Numbered from the stretch's first letter, positions 19,254 through 29,917 are shown. The stretch is 44,834 nt of DNA from Pleurostoma richardsiae (GCA_030052745.1 JANBVO010000088.1:1-44834), one strand, 5' to 3'. Numbers and translations are program-made. Notes: generated by a model not told the origin, from the letters alone.

Positions 19254-19560
19254 GCGCCACATGAGGCGCAGCCCTCTAGGAAAGCTGTCATCGCTTCATC
19301 CAGCATATTTGCTATACGAGGCGTAGCAGCCGATCCTCACCTCGGCGCAGCAGACCTTCAAGGATTCAAGGTAAGCATCATCTCGGCGCGGATCTAGTGC
19401 CGATGAGCTAGCCGAACTGCTCGTGACAGTCTCGAAGCTCCGGCACCTGGACGGCAGATTCAGTCACGTGATAAACACGACCTTGGCGGTAACTGAACGT
19501 ATCTTAGAACCCCGCACAGACGCGCAAGGACGGCTTCGACGCGTTTTAATCCAAACTCAA
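19254..19560 (+). pseudogene. Decayed inverted copy of the 12060-12931 gene
   Basis: Plus-strand sequence aligns by eye with the minus-strand gene at 12060-12931. It starts near 19254 and includes HPAYLLYEA, then a TAG, then ILTSAQQ near 19343-19363 (ILTSAQQ is identical in the other gene). It then jumps over roughly 130 bp of the parent and resumes at AAGCATCATCTC (19373). A one-base deletion shifts frame to ADELAELLVTVSKLRH (parent: AEELAELLVTVSRLRH). Similarity fades after LRH. A stop, an internal deletion and a frameshift make it non-functional. Confidence 0.7.
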
Positions 19561-19579
19561 GCAAACTATCTAGGGGGTC

Positions 19580-19975
19580 ATGGCGTCGAACACTGTTGAT
19601 CAAGTCCACGCTTCTGGAAACAGCAGAGTACACATCGGCAGTAACATTAATTACTATGTATATGGCGGTAAAGTTTCGCAGCCGTCCCTGAGCTAGGTTG
19701 AAGTGAATTAATGCATGCTAGACCGGCGCGTGTACAGAGGCCATAGGGACCAACGACTCCACCGTGATCGTCAAGGCTATGCAAGATCGCGCGCAGCCTT
19801 GACGGGTCCGGCATTCCGATGCTTTAGATGCGACTTGACGAGTCCTACATACTCTGACTGCTGGGCGTCGGAGAAAACCGTTCGCAGGGGTGAGAAAGAG
19901 AGGCTGGCGTCCGGACGCTGCGTATTTTGTGGAGACGATGATCACTGGCAAGATGACTGTCATCGGATGCACTGA
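19580..19975 (+). CDS. Possible small protein with amyloid-like N-terminal motif and C-terminal zinc knuckle
   Basis: Proposed exon 1 (19580-19667) and exon 2 (19722-19975) flank a 54-nt intron (donor GTAAAG, acceptor GCTAG; both phase 1), giving 113 aa. Exon 1 encodes VDQVHASGNSRVHIGSNIN, a Gly/Asn/Ser and hydrophobic alternation resembling the RHIM-like or pseudo-palindromic amyloid motifs used in fungal NLR signalling. Exon 2 ends with CVFCGDDDHWQDDC, an exact C-x2-C-x4-H-x4-C zinc knuckle of the retroviral nucleocapsid type, preceded by another Cys pair (CFRC). It directly follows the decayed gene copy at 19254-19560. The zinc knuckle is seen directly. The intron and the amyloid reading are inference, and exon 1 alone would stop at 19696. 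Confidence 0.4.
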
Positions 19976-20940
19976 GGGCTGGTTGGGTATCGACCGCGGC
20001 TCGAGCTTGCGAGTACGAAGATCAAGTCATCCATGTCACTCACCTACCTCTCTTCTGATATGACATGTCTATATTGGCGTCGGCGGTGTCGCCGCTGAGA
20101 ACCTGAAGCTATTTCGGACGATGAGAACCCTGATTGGCGGCTGTTGTTCACATAAAATAGGCAACCAGAATGCCCTGTCCTCCATTGTTCCTAATGTAGA
20201 CCGCCGATTCACCTTTGCGTCAACCCGTCCCGTCATGTTTCACTTGCGCAAAGGATGGACAGCCTTTCTGCGTGATGTGTTCTAGAGATGGTGCGCCGAA
20301 TGAGATCTCTCGAGCTCGTCGCAGAGCGACACGTGACTAATTACTATTCCTGCCACAAGAACAAGTCTGCCGACCGTGGCTAAATCCATGCCTCCGCCAG
20401 GAGGCGGCTCCCCGCTGGCTACATGTCGGAGAGATGCATTCATGATGTATGCCTACTACACGTAAATGTATAATATCGGCAACGCTGTACTGGTATCTGT
20501 ATTACCGTAGACGGAGTGGCCTTAATCTGACGATGTGGCGTGTCGCGCAGGGACGTGAACAGGATAGCGGGACGCGTCCGGCACGTGAGGACGCGCAGAT
20601 GCCGGACTCCGCTAAGATCTCATGTCAGTGTCTACCCACCGGACTTCCATAACGACGCATTCTTTTTCGACGGCTCGCAAAGAATTATGATATCTAAATG
20701 AACCGTCCAGGAGGACTCAGCTGTTCCATGCTACGAGACACGGTGTCGCCGGGATTGCAGCCGCAATCGTCGTACACTTACTTGGCTTTGATTGATCAAA
20801 TATGCGGCTGTATTATATACCCCTTGTGGCTGTGCATTGGTCAATATGGCTGGTGGCTGGCGTTCCGCCGCCTCGAAATATCTTAAAACACGGGTCTCGC
20901 TAATCCTGTTCATCCATCTCCTCATAATTGCCACAATGCA
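19976..20940. other. Promoter region of the FunK1 kinase gene
   Basis: No gene recognised. A TATA-like stretch (TATTATATAC, 20811-20820) and an ATTGG box (~20838) lie 100 to 130 bp upstream of the kinase start and may be core promoter elements. Confidence 0.35.
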
Positions 20941-23336
20941 ATGACGGACGGGTCGCGGGCAGAGATCATCAGAAGCAACCCTATCGGAAAAGGTCTTGAC
21001 ACCTTTCATGTATCTTTCAAATCACTATGTGATGTCCGAAACTTTTCCTGTACTGCTGATGCACTCGATCAGCTTGGCCATACGGGTAAGGTCCATGCAG
21101 CATCTGTTCTCTGCGCTTGTCTGACTGACAGGCAGATCTCCGAAACCTGACACTCCCTCTTCTATTCTCATTACAGATCCTCCCTGTTGCGGCCCTGCTC
21201 CTCTCCAAGACGAGTCACGGCTCTCTGCAGGGCGATCTCCTGAGACTCATATCTGCTGTTGCCTCCGAACACTTCGACTTTGCTCGCATCCGACCTCTCC
21301 TGAATGCCGTACTCGCCGACAAGCCCGACAGCGATATTTGGGATCAGGTCTACAATGCTGTTACTGAATCGACACCACCTCCCCGACCGATAGCCTCGTC
21401 TCTCCAGCAAATCCCCTGGCTCCGCAATACGAGCAGCTTCGCGAACTCGTCGGAACACCGCAAGTACGTGGACGATGTGCTGAAGGAGGAGCTTGGCCCT
21501 ATGTATGTTGGGCTCCGCGGCTTCCACGAGACATACTTCGGAGAGGTGGCCGACCTTGAGACGGCGTCTGAGGCGTTCTTCAAACACTGCATGAAAGGCA
21601 GCGATCCGCTCTTTGATGACGGCTGGAGAGGATGGCCGGAAAAAGCGAACCAGGATGATGTGCTGAGCTGGTTTGCAGGCTTCTGCGAGGAACTGGCGGC
21701 ATTTGCAGAGGACTACAAGTCAATCCCAATACGTCAACGAAGACCACTGGCACAGCCCAATGCGCCGATTGACGGTTCTACAGCAAAACGCAAGATGGAC
21801 GTCGGCTTCGTAAACGACCCTAAGGCCAGGAAAGACTCGAGATGCCACTGGTCGCAGATCATGGTGCCGGGAGAGCTGAAGAGCAACCCGTCCGCCGACA
21901 AAGCTTCCGAGGCGTGGCTTGATCTGGGGAGGTATGCGAGAGAAGTGCTCGCTGCTCAAGACACTCGTCGGTTCGTCCTAGGCTTTACCCTCTGTGGGTC
22001 TCTCATGAGGGTGTGGGTGTTTGACCGTTTGGGAGGGATTGCGTCTGACCAATTCGACATCAACGAAGAGGGGCTCCAGTTTGTATCTACGATCCTCGGG
22101 TTTCTCTGCATGAATCAGGTGCAGCTGGGGTTCGATCCCACCATCATCACATCAGGTGGTGAGCGCTTCATCGAAATCGAGCAGGATGGCCGGAAGGAGC
22201 GTCTGATACTCGACAAGCTGATGAAGCGCGCTCCCTGCATCGCCGGCCGGGCAACGACTTGTTGGAGGGCGCATCGCGAGGGAGACACCAAAACGCCGCT
22301 CGTCATCAAGGATTCCTGGCAGTACACAGAACGCGAGGAGGAGGGGGAGCTGCTCCGGGAGACGACAGACAGAGGTGTCGTCAACGTGGCTCGATATTAC
22401 TACCACAAGACTGTTCAAGTTCGCGGTACAGACGATGATATTCGAGACAATGTGCGAGGGGGCTTGGATGTCACGACCGCGGAGAACTACAGAGCTGGTC
22501 GCTTGGAGATGTCGCGGGGCTCAAGTGCAGTTGGAACACCACGAAACGGCCGCAGCATCGCCGGCCTAAAGCGGGCATCAAGCCAGACTGGCGCTCCTCT
22601 ACCCCCGAGCAAGCGATCCTGTTCCGTTTCCCCGACGAAGGCAGCCAGCAGCTCCGCGCCGAACCGAGTACATCGGCGTATCGTGCTCCGAGATTATGGG
22701 AAGCCGATTTACAAGGCAAGCTCTCGTACTGCTCTGCTTTCCGCCCTGGAGGGCTGCATCGAAGGACACGAGTCTTTGCACAAGGCCGGCTTCCTCCATA
22801 GAGACATTTCCGTCAACAACTTGATGATAAACGAGGATGATGACAATCCTTCGTGGCCTTCCTTCCTGATCGATCTCGACCTCGGGATCAAAGAGGCGCG
22901 GGCGGGAGCTTCCGGTGCGAAAGGCAAGACTGGCACGAGGGCTTTCATGGCGATCGGGGCACTCCTGGGCGAGCACCATTGTTTCATGCACGATCTCGAG
23001 TCGTTCTTCTGGGTTCTGTTTTGGATATGCATCCATTACGGTGGGCCGGGCAAAGATATTGGGCCCACTGAGTTTGAGAGCTGGAATTACGAAAGTGATG
23101 ACAAGCTGGCAGATCTGAAGAAAGGACAGGTATCTGATGAAGAGGATTTCATCAAGAGGGCAGAGAAGAATTTCACGCCTTACTATCAACCATTGATTCG
23201 ATGGGTCAATAGACTGAGAAGGAAGGTATTCCCGAACGGTGAGAGGTGGAAGAAGCCGGAGCCGGAGCTGTATGCCTCGATGAAGGAGATCCTTCGCGAA
23301 GCGCAGGAGGACTCTGTGGTGTTATCGGACGTCTAG
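20941..23336 (+). CDS. FunK1-type fungal protein kinase
   Basis: Two exons: 20941-21085 and 21136-23336, with a 50-nt intron (GTAAGG...CTGACTGACAGGCAG) joined in phase 1, giving 781 aa with no internal stop. The N-terminal ~250 residues are the FunK1-associated region (EFVD-like DDVLKEELGPMYVGLRGFHE, then a CHWSQIMVPGELK motif). The kinase fold shows K440 (TPLVIKDSW), catalytic HRDISVNN at 603-610 (D605, N610) and DLG at 630-632 in place of DFG. A Ser/Thr/Pro-rich insert (residues ~500-560, with KRSCSVSPTK) lies between the lobes, as in other FunK1 proteins. Catalytic residues are intact, so it may be active. Substrates of the family are unknown. It sits alone on the plus strand, followed by a copy of the dispersed repeat. 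Confidence 0.88.
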
Positions 23337-23520
23337 AATTTTATGAGATACCCGGTCATTTTCTAATATATACCAACCCACCGAACTGAAACCTTGCCGT
23401 GCTCTTCAGCCAAACCCACCCAAACGCCTGGCCTGGAATATAACCCATGTCAGCGACTGGTTGTATATCCGCTTTAGTGAACACACCTATCAGCATAGAG
23501 GAGCAAGGACCGTATCTAGG

Positions 23521-23735
23521 ACATGTGTCCATCCTAGTAGTCTCGATCCTCTAGGCCCTGCTACAAAAGCAGTACTGATTCCAACACCATCCCATCGCTG
23601 TCCAACTCCGATTGATGCCATTGCTTTCCACCGTCTTCGGCTGATGTTCCAGAATAACGAACAGAAGACAGCATCTGTTTACTTTCAGAATCACTTTTGG
23701 GACTCATTGTATCTCTGCCTCGGGTACTTGACTCC
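23521..23735. repeat. Dispersed repeat, second copy
   Basis: Same orientation as 14703-14941, with long identical blocks and a shorter central part: the first copy carries about 30 extra bases around 14735-14765. It begins ACATGTGTCC and ends near GGTACTTGACTCC. It lies about 185 bp after the FunK1 stop codon. A stretch up to CTGCTACAAAAGCAGTACTG is nearly identical between copies. Confidence 0.7.
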
Positions 23736-24958
23736 CTCATCAGCGTAGACGATCACGGACGTCAGCCGTTTCCCGCCTCGGAAGATCCGCACTCGTACAC
23801 ACAGTCCGCGCTTGTCATAGATCGAAAATGCCCTTCCTCTAGCTTGCATCAGCAAGAGATCACCTGCGACGACATGGGGATGCCTACTGGAACTCGATCG
23901 TACACCATGGCGAAGCCTGGGATTTCTTGCAACGATGCCTCCAAGCATGCCTTCATATCTAGGATCCGCGGACGTGCCCTTCCAAGAAAATTGTAGGAGC
24001 TTAATTGGCACTGCACGGTCGAGCGATGCCAAAATGGAAGGACGAGAATCTGGCCATGATACGGAAAGAGGGGATAACGGAAGCGCAGCCATCGATATCA
24101 GAGATGCTACACCACGAGGGGAGGTCCGCCATGCCGGAGCCGAAAGGACGGAACGCCACCATGGTCGAGGCGCAGAGTGGTGGAGATATCTGAACATTCC
24201 AGTGGAATCAAGGTTAGTCTATATACGATATGCTCGAGACATGCACCGACCACAAAAGTACCGATGGTCTCAAATCTCAATGTCGAGGAACCGGCCACTT
24301 CTTCAGAATCAGTCGAGCAATCCCCACGAGGCTGTAACGAGGCAGCAAGGGGTTGAGAGGAAGCGAGCTGAGAACCTGACGGAGATAAGAGAGCTCACAC
24401 TCAGCAGGACGAGAAAGCGCGCGCTAGTTTGTTACTGCAGCATCGTCCCAAGAGCTGGCTCCTATAACTCGGCTTGTGGTGATAATCACATCAAAAGGTA
24501 AGCGAGCCGTGTCATATTGAGAAGCTGACCGTGAACCAATCGAGACTCGACCAAAATGCGTTGCCTACACGTGGCTAGTAAGCTTCCCGCGAACTCCGCA
24601 GCCTCCACGCACCGCCACTCTTCAGCCATAGTGAGCCTGCAGCAGCAACATGTTGACACGAGTCGGAGCCAACGGTGGTTGCCGAGGATCACGATCACGG
24701 ACGAGTAGCCTAACTCTCCAAGAATGTGCGAGTTTCGAAGTTGAAGAACCGCTTCCGGTGTTTGGCCGCCCCGTATCTAGTGTGTACAATGACTGAGATT
24801 GTTGACATCAAACGCAAAGAGTTTGGTCGCCAAAGTTTCGCGCCAAGGATAAAGTCACGTGCTATCATAAAGCTGCTTGCGCCCGATAACTGGATATGTG
24901 GATGATGCTCTCCTGGTGACTCTGGCCATCAGGACGTTGCTGAACGAAAACGCAGGAT
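23736..24958. other. Ambiguous stretch with ORFs on both strands
   Basis: A plus-strand ORF (23935-24501, 188 codons) and a minus-strand ORF (24197-23691, 168 codons) overlap. The minus frame contains protein-like sequence (GDLLLMQARGRAFSIYDKRG), the plus frame is highly charged. I recognise neither, cannot choose between them and annotate neither as a gene. Confidence 0.25.
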
Positions 24959-25408
24959 ATGCGGGAGCACTTGGAGCGCCGCACACTCTCCAGGGACGTC
25001 GTGGATCGATTGCACGACTTTGGGGTCTATTTGGCAGGGGCCAAGTTCGAAATGAGAGATGGCAATGAAGTTTGCGTAGACGCTGATTTCTCGACGAAAG
25101 CCCGCCCCCTTATCGCTGTGTTGGAGATCCCGCCTGGTACAGTACGTCGAACCTGACTCCATCTTCCCACTGCATGACTAAGAGTTGAGAAGAAGATAGG
25201 AGCGGTTCGATTGCGAGGGCCCCACGAGACGAATCTCAGGACCCCATCCTCTGCCGACCTTGTTCCCATCAGAATCTGGGGCGACCGTTTGCCTGACATA
25301 TCTGGAAGCCCGTTGTCTGTGGGCTGCTCCGTCTCTGTATCGACAAGCGGCATCGTGGTTACAACACCGAGCGATGTCATTTGCGACGTCTTCATCATCC
25401 ATTGGTAG
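24959..25408 (+). CDS. Unrecognised small protein, two exons (~128 aa)
   Basis: Exon 1 (24959-25136) and exon 2 (25200-25408) join in frame across a 63-nt intron (donor GTACAG, acceptor GATAG). A slightly different pair (25142-25195) also works. The product includes RDVVDRLHDFGVYLAGAKFE, DADFSTKARPLIAVLEIPPG and PIRIWGDRLPDISGSPLSVG. An in-frame stop at 24941 and a CGCAG just before the ATG leave open an upstream exon. The stop overlaps the last 14 bp of the convergent minus-strand gene. No family recognised. Confidence 0.42.
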
Positions 25409-26737
25409 ATGGCATGGTTGAGTCGTTCCAGACCGAATCAAAGGACTCGACAGCGTCAGACGGTGCGACGAAACAAGCAGCAACGTCGAGATCCAGTTCC
25501 GTGCATGAGATGAGCGCCTCCTCTCCCTGTGGCACCAATGACAGCTCTTCCGCTCCATACGCCCGGCAATCAGATGCGGCGAAGTTACATTCTTGCGATT
25601 GTGATTGTTCCGTCCCCGCTGGGGTGGGGAAGAGGGCGGACTTGTAAAGATCGAGATCCGTCATTGACCCAGTGGCAGGTGCGTCAAAGAAAGGATATGA
25701 AGCCGCAGAGTTTGGAGCAGGGTCCTGAAGATCTTTTCTCGTGGTGTGATTCCTTGAAGTGAAGGTCTGAGATGGGTCTAGAACCTGGGGATCGGATGAG
25801 GTCAGAGAATGCCTTATGTTTGGTATCTGGGCGATCTGGCCGGAGTCTGTGTGTCTATTCAAATCAAGACTTCGTACGGTGGCTGGATGATGATGGCCTC
25901 GAGATGATGGCAGCCCTGTGTCGCAAATCAGCTTCGCTGGACGACACCGCTGCAAGTCGAGAGCTACAATGGAAGACAGTCTCGTACCAATATCGTTATC
26001 CAGGAGCTGAGCTTGCTCAGGACCGCCTTTCCATTTCACACGTGGTGCAGAAGAGCCCCGGCGCTGTCTCTTCCTTCGTTCCCCACGATCAAACTGCGTG
26101 GGCTCCATCTCCGACGAAAGAGGTCCAAAGACAGAACCCGTCTTCTTTCGGGAAGGCTCTCCAGCGACCGTGCTGTGTGGTCTCTCCTTGTCATCATTCG
26201 TCTTCGGATCAATGAGATCTTCAGCGAGATCTCGAGCGAGCCCCATCACCTGATGGCTCGAGTCCAGAAAGGCGCTCAGTACGCTTCGTGAGCTCTCAGA
26301 TTCTCTCAATCGAGTATCTCTCAAGAGGAAGAACGTCGCGATTTCTATTTCCGGTCAAACCTCTTAGGGTGGAAACGGACTGGGGAGAATACCGGTTGCA
26401 CCTTACCGAGGAGGAACAGAGATGACCATCTCTGGGCTTGAGCATCCTCGCGACCTTTCTCGAATACATTGTACCATTTGGCCTCGAAATCCGTGTCATG
26501 TGTCTCCAGTTCACTAATGAGGTGAGCAGGTCCATTCAACACATCGAGCAGCTGCGATGACTTGAGTCGAGCGATTAGTTGCACGAAAGTGGCGATGTCC
26601 AGGCGAAGAAGCTTCTTGGTCACGTATCGGTGATGGAATGCGAGAGCAATCGGGAAGACCCCTCTTCGACTCCTCGATTTGTCAAGTTGTAATAGGGCAT
26701 GCTTGGCCCTTGCCTCGTTGGTTTTGATGGAAACCAT
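25395..26737 (-). CDS. Unrecognised fungal protein, two exons (~426 aa)
   Basis: Exon 1 (26737-26407) from ATG MVSIKTNEARAKHAL, a 62-nt intron (26406-26345; donor GTAAGG, acceptor AAATAG), then exon 2 (26344-25395). The splice keeps phase 1. The N-terminal half is helical and leucine-rich (FHHRYVTKKLLRLDIATFVQ, then LLDVLNGPAHLISELE). Next come LSAFLDSSHQVMGLARDLAE and a basic patch (GERRKRQRRG), a possible nuclear signal. The C-terminal 200 residues are low-complexity Ser/Thr/Pro/Asp-rich with an acidic end, as in a regulatory tail. A longer start at 26809 is open but would run through a palindrome. No domain recognised. Three palindromes lie just upstream. Confidence 0.55.
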
Positions 26738-26783
26738 GGCTGGGAGAGCGTCGGGACAGCTGATGTGTACGGGGAAAGGCTGT

Positions 26784-26917
26784 AAACTGCCAAAATGGCA
26801 GTTTGACAATCGACTGCTCTAGGGTCGAGCGGCGTAGTGCGACATGAGCAAGGGGCAAAGTGCCAACATGGCAGTTTGTTACAAGGGTACATCAGAGGAA
26901 CTGCCATATTGGCAGTT
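26784..26917. promoter_or_regulatory. Three copies of a palindrome, AAACTGCCA-N3-TGGCAGTTT
   Basis: Copy 1 (26784-26804) has two perfect 9-bp arms around AAA. Copy 2 (26857-26877) has one mismatch around ACA. Copy 3 (26899-26917) has 8-bp arms around TAT. The centre-to-centre distances are 73 and 41 bp. They lie 47-180 bp upstream of the minus-strand start at 26737, in the interval shared with the divergent methyltransferase gene at 27470. The symmetry fits a dimeric DNA-binding regulator. Confidence 0.55.
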
Positions 26918-27370
26918 TGGTACAAAGATACCAAACGGAGTAGGGCTTACACCGGAGGGTGTACATGAAGCACAGTACCGTCTTACGTCCACTGCGGCCT
27001 GGAATTTCCTGCCAGGGCCTCCACTCCCACTCCCACTCCCGTTCTTGGTTCTATCCATTTCCAAATGGCGGACTAGCGTTGTTCGAACACATTCTCGTGG
27101 TCCATGGTTTGCCGCTCAGGCCCAACCCTTCGTTTTTGCCAGACTCGCCTTGGAAGCAGAAGTCGTGTCATCGTCTCTTGGTCATAGAGGTATGTTCATC
27201 TGTGTGGAGATCAGCAGTCACTGCTTGACTCTGACCTATAGCCTACAGCGTGCTTCCTGCTCCAGTAACGACGACGGGCGCATCGGTTAGATGTGGGATA
27301 CTGGTCATTTTACTGACGGGCCGAACTGCATGACTCTTGTGGCCTGGCCCCAAGGCACTTTGTCTGCTGG

Positions 27371-27396
27371 TGACGTGACAAGGTTTCCCTTATAAG
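27371..27396 (+). promoter_or_regulatory. Putative core promoter of the methyltransferase gene
   Basis: A TATAAG box at 27391-27396 lies 74 bp upstream of the ATG, with a CRE-like TGACGTGA at 27371-27378. Positional inference only. Confidence 0.35.
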
Positions 27397-27469
27397 ACGC
27401 TCCTCCGCACTCCATCTTCTCCTGATATTGCATTTCTTCGCGCTGTGAGCACATGTCCCATGACATCCA

Positions 27470-28592
27470 ATGGCTTCCAGCCCGCCAGCAACCGATCCGC
27501 AGGATGAAGCCAACCAACCTGCCACTGAGCAGACGCAACCGTCCATCGAAGTCGATCCAGACCTCGAGCAAGGCGATGACGCTGACTCCGCAGTTGATGG
27601 GGACATTGCGCCGTCCACTGCATCACTGACCGAGAGCATACTACAATATCGTCTCGTGCAAGGTCGGACCTACAAGAGTTCCAAGACAAACGATTACTGG
27701 GCTCCCAACGATGATCCGCAGAACGATGGCCTTGATATGTTTGACAACGCCGCAACCATGCTGCTTGGAGACAAGTTGTTTCTTGCCCCAATTGGCGAGA
27801 ACCCACATAGAGTCCTGGACGTCGGAACAGGAACTGGCTTATGGGCCATCGATTTTGCAGATGCCTACCCCGCAGCCGAGGTTACTGCTACTGACATTAG
27901 CCCTATTCAACCGATATGGGTCCCACCGAACCTGCAATTCGAGATGGACGACATGAACCTCGACTGGACTTGGCCCGAGAACCATTTCGATTTTGTTCAT
28001 TTGCGTGTGTTGTACGGCTGCGTCCGTGATTGGGCAAAGCTGTACAGCCAGGCATTCCGCTGCCTGAAGCCGGGCGGATGGATACAGGATTTTGAGATGG
28101 ACACCAAGCTCGAATCTGACCGTGTCACGGCCGAAGAGAAGCGAACTTCCGAGGCGTGGAGTGAGCTATATATCGAAGCTGGAAAGAGAACAGGTTGCAG
28201 CTTCGACATAGCCCGTGGGAACAAGATGAAGGAAACCATGGAAGCTACCGGATTCGTCGATATCATCGAGAGGAATATCATCATACCATGCGGCGGCTGG
28301 CCAAGAGACGAGAAATTGAAACATGCCGGCCTTCTGATCCAAGGTTCCATTCTAGTTAGCCTTGATGGCTTGGCCACGTTACTCTGTACAGAGGTACTGG
28401 GATGGTCCAGCGAAGAAGTTACCGTCTTGGTTGCTAAGATGCGGCAATTGGTGAAGCGCACGATGGCCTGTTCCTACATCAATGCGTAAGTTTGGATAAA
28501 GAGCAATCATTTGATAGCCTACTGACATGTTCTGCCATAGCGCTGTTGTATATGGACGCAAGCCGCCTTCTGCTGGCACTCCTGCGCTGTAG
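27470..28592 (+). CDS. LaeA-like SAM-dependent methyltransferase
   Basis: Exon 1 (27470-28485) and exon 2 (28541-28592) are split by a 55-nt intron (donor GTAAGT, branch CTGAC, acceptor CCATAG), giving 355 aa. An acidic, Pro/Thr-rich N-terminal ~50 residues is followed by the class I methyltransferase fold. Motif I is RVLDVGTGTGLWAIDFA (residues 114-130), followed by the acidic loop TDISPIQP, then FEMDDMNLDW, FDFVHLRVLYGCVRDW and CLKPGGWIQDFE. The C terminus ends in YINAAVVYGRKP after splicing, typical of the family. LaeA-like proteins are mostly linked to control of, or tailoring in, secondary metabolism, but no biosynthetic cluster is visible here. All key motifs are intact. The truncated relative at 15943-16596 lacks motif I. 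Confidence 0.88.
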
Positions 28593-29116
28593 AAGGTGTC
28601 GCAGCGCATCATCAAGCCTTGCCGAGCTTCTCTCCCTTTCCCCGCAGACCTGGCACTCGTTTTACCCTCTCCTAGAAGAATAGGTCCAAGTTTAGAGCGG
28701 ATCGATATCATTCAAGGGACTCATTCACAGCCAGGCATTGAGAACGGTCAGAGTCGTACTGGTCCGACAAGTAGTACGGGTATCAACGGCAGAAAGTCGT
28801 CTGGCGCTGGGGGCTTGAGTCCGTGTCACGGGCATTTCGCAAAGCTCGAACTTACGTGCTGTGGAATCGTGTAGTGATGACAGCGTCAGATATGAGCTAC
28901 TTGACAGCTCCTTGGCAAAAGCACTCGATAACACATCGACCGAGTTATCTGTTGTTCCGTGACCCTAAGTTTCATTCTTATGGCCTTTGTGATGGTGGAC
29001 TAGGTTGAAAACTATAGATCAGCACGCTCGATAATATTGTCAAGCACGACTGCGCCCAGATTCTGAACGCTGACATTTATCCCGAGCTAGTTGAATCATC
29101 CTCGGGCACTTGCTAA
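28593..29116. repeat. Intergenic containing a third, weaker copy of the dispersed repeat
   Basis: The stretch 28790-28905 resembles 14988-15115 (shared CAGAAAG, then TGAGTCCG, CATTTCG, GTGGAAT and GCGTCAGA in the same order and spacing). The minus-strand translation keeps LTLS..H.ST and TRTQA in both copies. The rest of the interval has no recognised gene. Confidence 0.5.
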
Positions 29117-29917
29117 CTACTCCTCAAACGTCGGCTCGTCCAACCATACGCGAATCTTAGCAAGAGCATATATGTCATGGCGCTTCTCTGACGTGGTGTA
29201 ATCTTTCATATCCTCGTCAATCCATCCCTTAGTCCCCCGGCTGGTTGTCAGCTTCTTGCCAATCTCGTGGGAAGAGCCCAAATCGATCAGAATCGGCATC
29301 CCAGCCTCGTTGACCAGAATGTTTGTGGGATTGAGATCATTATGCGCCCAACCGAGTGAATGGAGGTGATGGATGGCCGACTCGAGGGCCTGCATAAACG
29401 GTTCCTTGTCAATAGTTCCCAACCCATTCTTGAGATAGTTCGTCAAGTCGGCGGGATATCGGTCAAGAACGAGACCAGTAATACGCCGTCGTCGCACCCG
29501 GCAGCCGTAATAACGGATAATATTAGGGTGCGGGTGACGGGAAAGCAATTCCATAACTTGAGCCTCCTCTATCAGTCCTTGAGAGAGGAGATGCAAGACG
29601 TGATGTTCTTTGAAAACGTCATACAAGGCTAGGCTCGGTCGCTTAATGTAGACGTCGGCAGGGACTGTCTCTGGAGCCTGGGTGAGTTGCACATCGGCAG
29701 GCGGCCATGCTGGAAATATATCGTAATCGGGAATTGGGCTCAGTGCGGATGAAAGTTGTTGGAAAGAAATCTCGACTTTGGGAATGTTCAGCTGACCAAA
29801 GTACACAACATCATCATGAACGACGGCGAACGTTGTGCACTGGAATTCACCAGTTTGCGAGTCGAATTCCTCAGAAAAAAATGTCACCTCTTCCCAATTT
29901 GTAATTTCTGGTGACAT
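29117..29917 (-). CDS. Small protein kinase (266 aa)
   Basis: Single-exon ORF. ATG 29917 (MSPEITNWEEV) is preferred over the longer frame start at 30151, because kinase-like sequence begins only after it. K92 (YIKRPSL) and E118/E119 (LIEEAQVMELL) fit the beta3 lysine and helix C glutamate. NIIRYYGCR and GLVLDRYPADL resemble the beta4/beta5 region and hinge. The catalytic loop is AHNDLNPTN (HND instead of HRD; D194, N199), with DLG at 212-214 instead of DFG and a short activation segment (GTKGWIDED). The protein ends soon after helix F, so the C lobe is short. It is probably an active but atypical kinase. The APH-type phosphotransferase lies about 240 bp upstream on the same strand. Confidence 0.78.
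   Translation of the reverse strand: MSPEITNWEEVTFFSEEFDSQTGEFQCTTFAVVHDDVVYFGQLNIPKVEISFQQLSSALSPIPDYDIFPAWPPADVQLTQAPETVPADVYIKRPSLALYDVFKEHHVLHLLSQGLIEEAQVMELLSRHPHPNIIRYYGCRVRRRRITGLVLDRYPADLTNYLKNGLGTIDKEPFMQALESAIHHLHSLGWAHNDLNPTNILVNEAGMPILIDLGSSHEIGKKLTTSRGTKGWIDEDMKDYTTSEKRHDIYALAKIRVWLDEPTFEE

Noticed and set aside
22599-23189. Minus-strand ORF of 196 codons
   Set aside because: It lies opposite the FunK1 kinase domain and mirrors its codons; no independent evidence.
25206-25220. GGTTCGATTGC as a possible tRNA T-loop
   Set aside because: No matching acceptor stem, D-arm or anticodon arm around it. The few other TTCGA-type boxes noticed elsewhere also lacked tRNA context.
27390-28461. 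Minus-strand ORFs opposite the LaeA-like methyltransferase
   Set aside because: Shadows of a gene with intact motifs and a supported splice.
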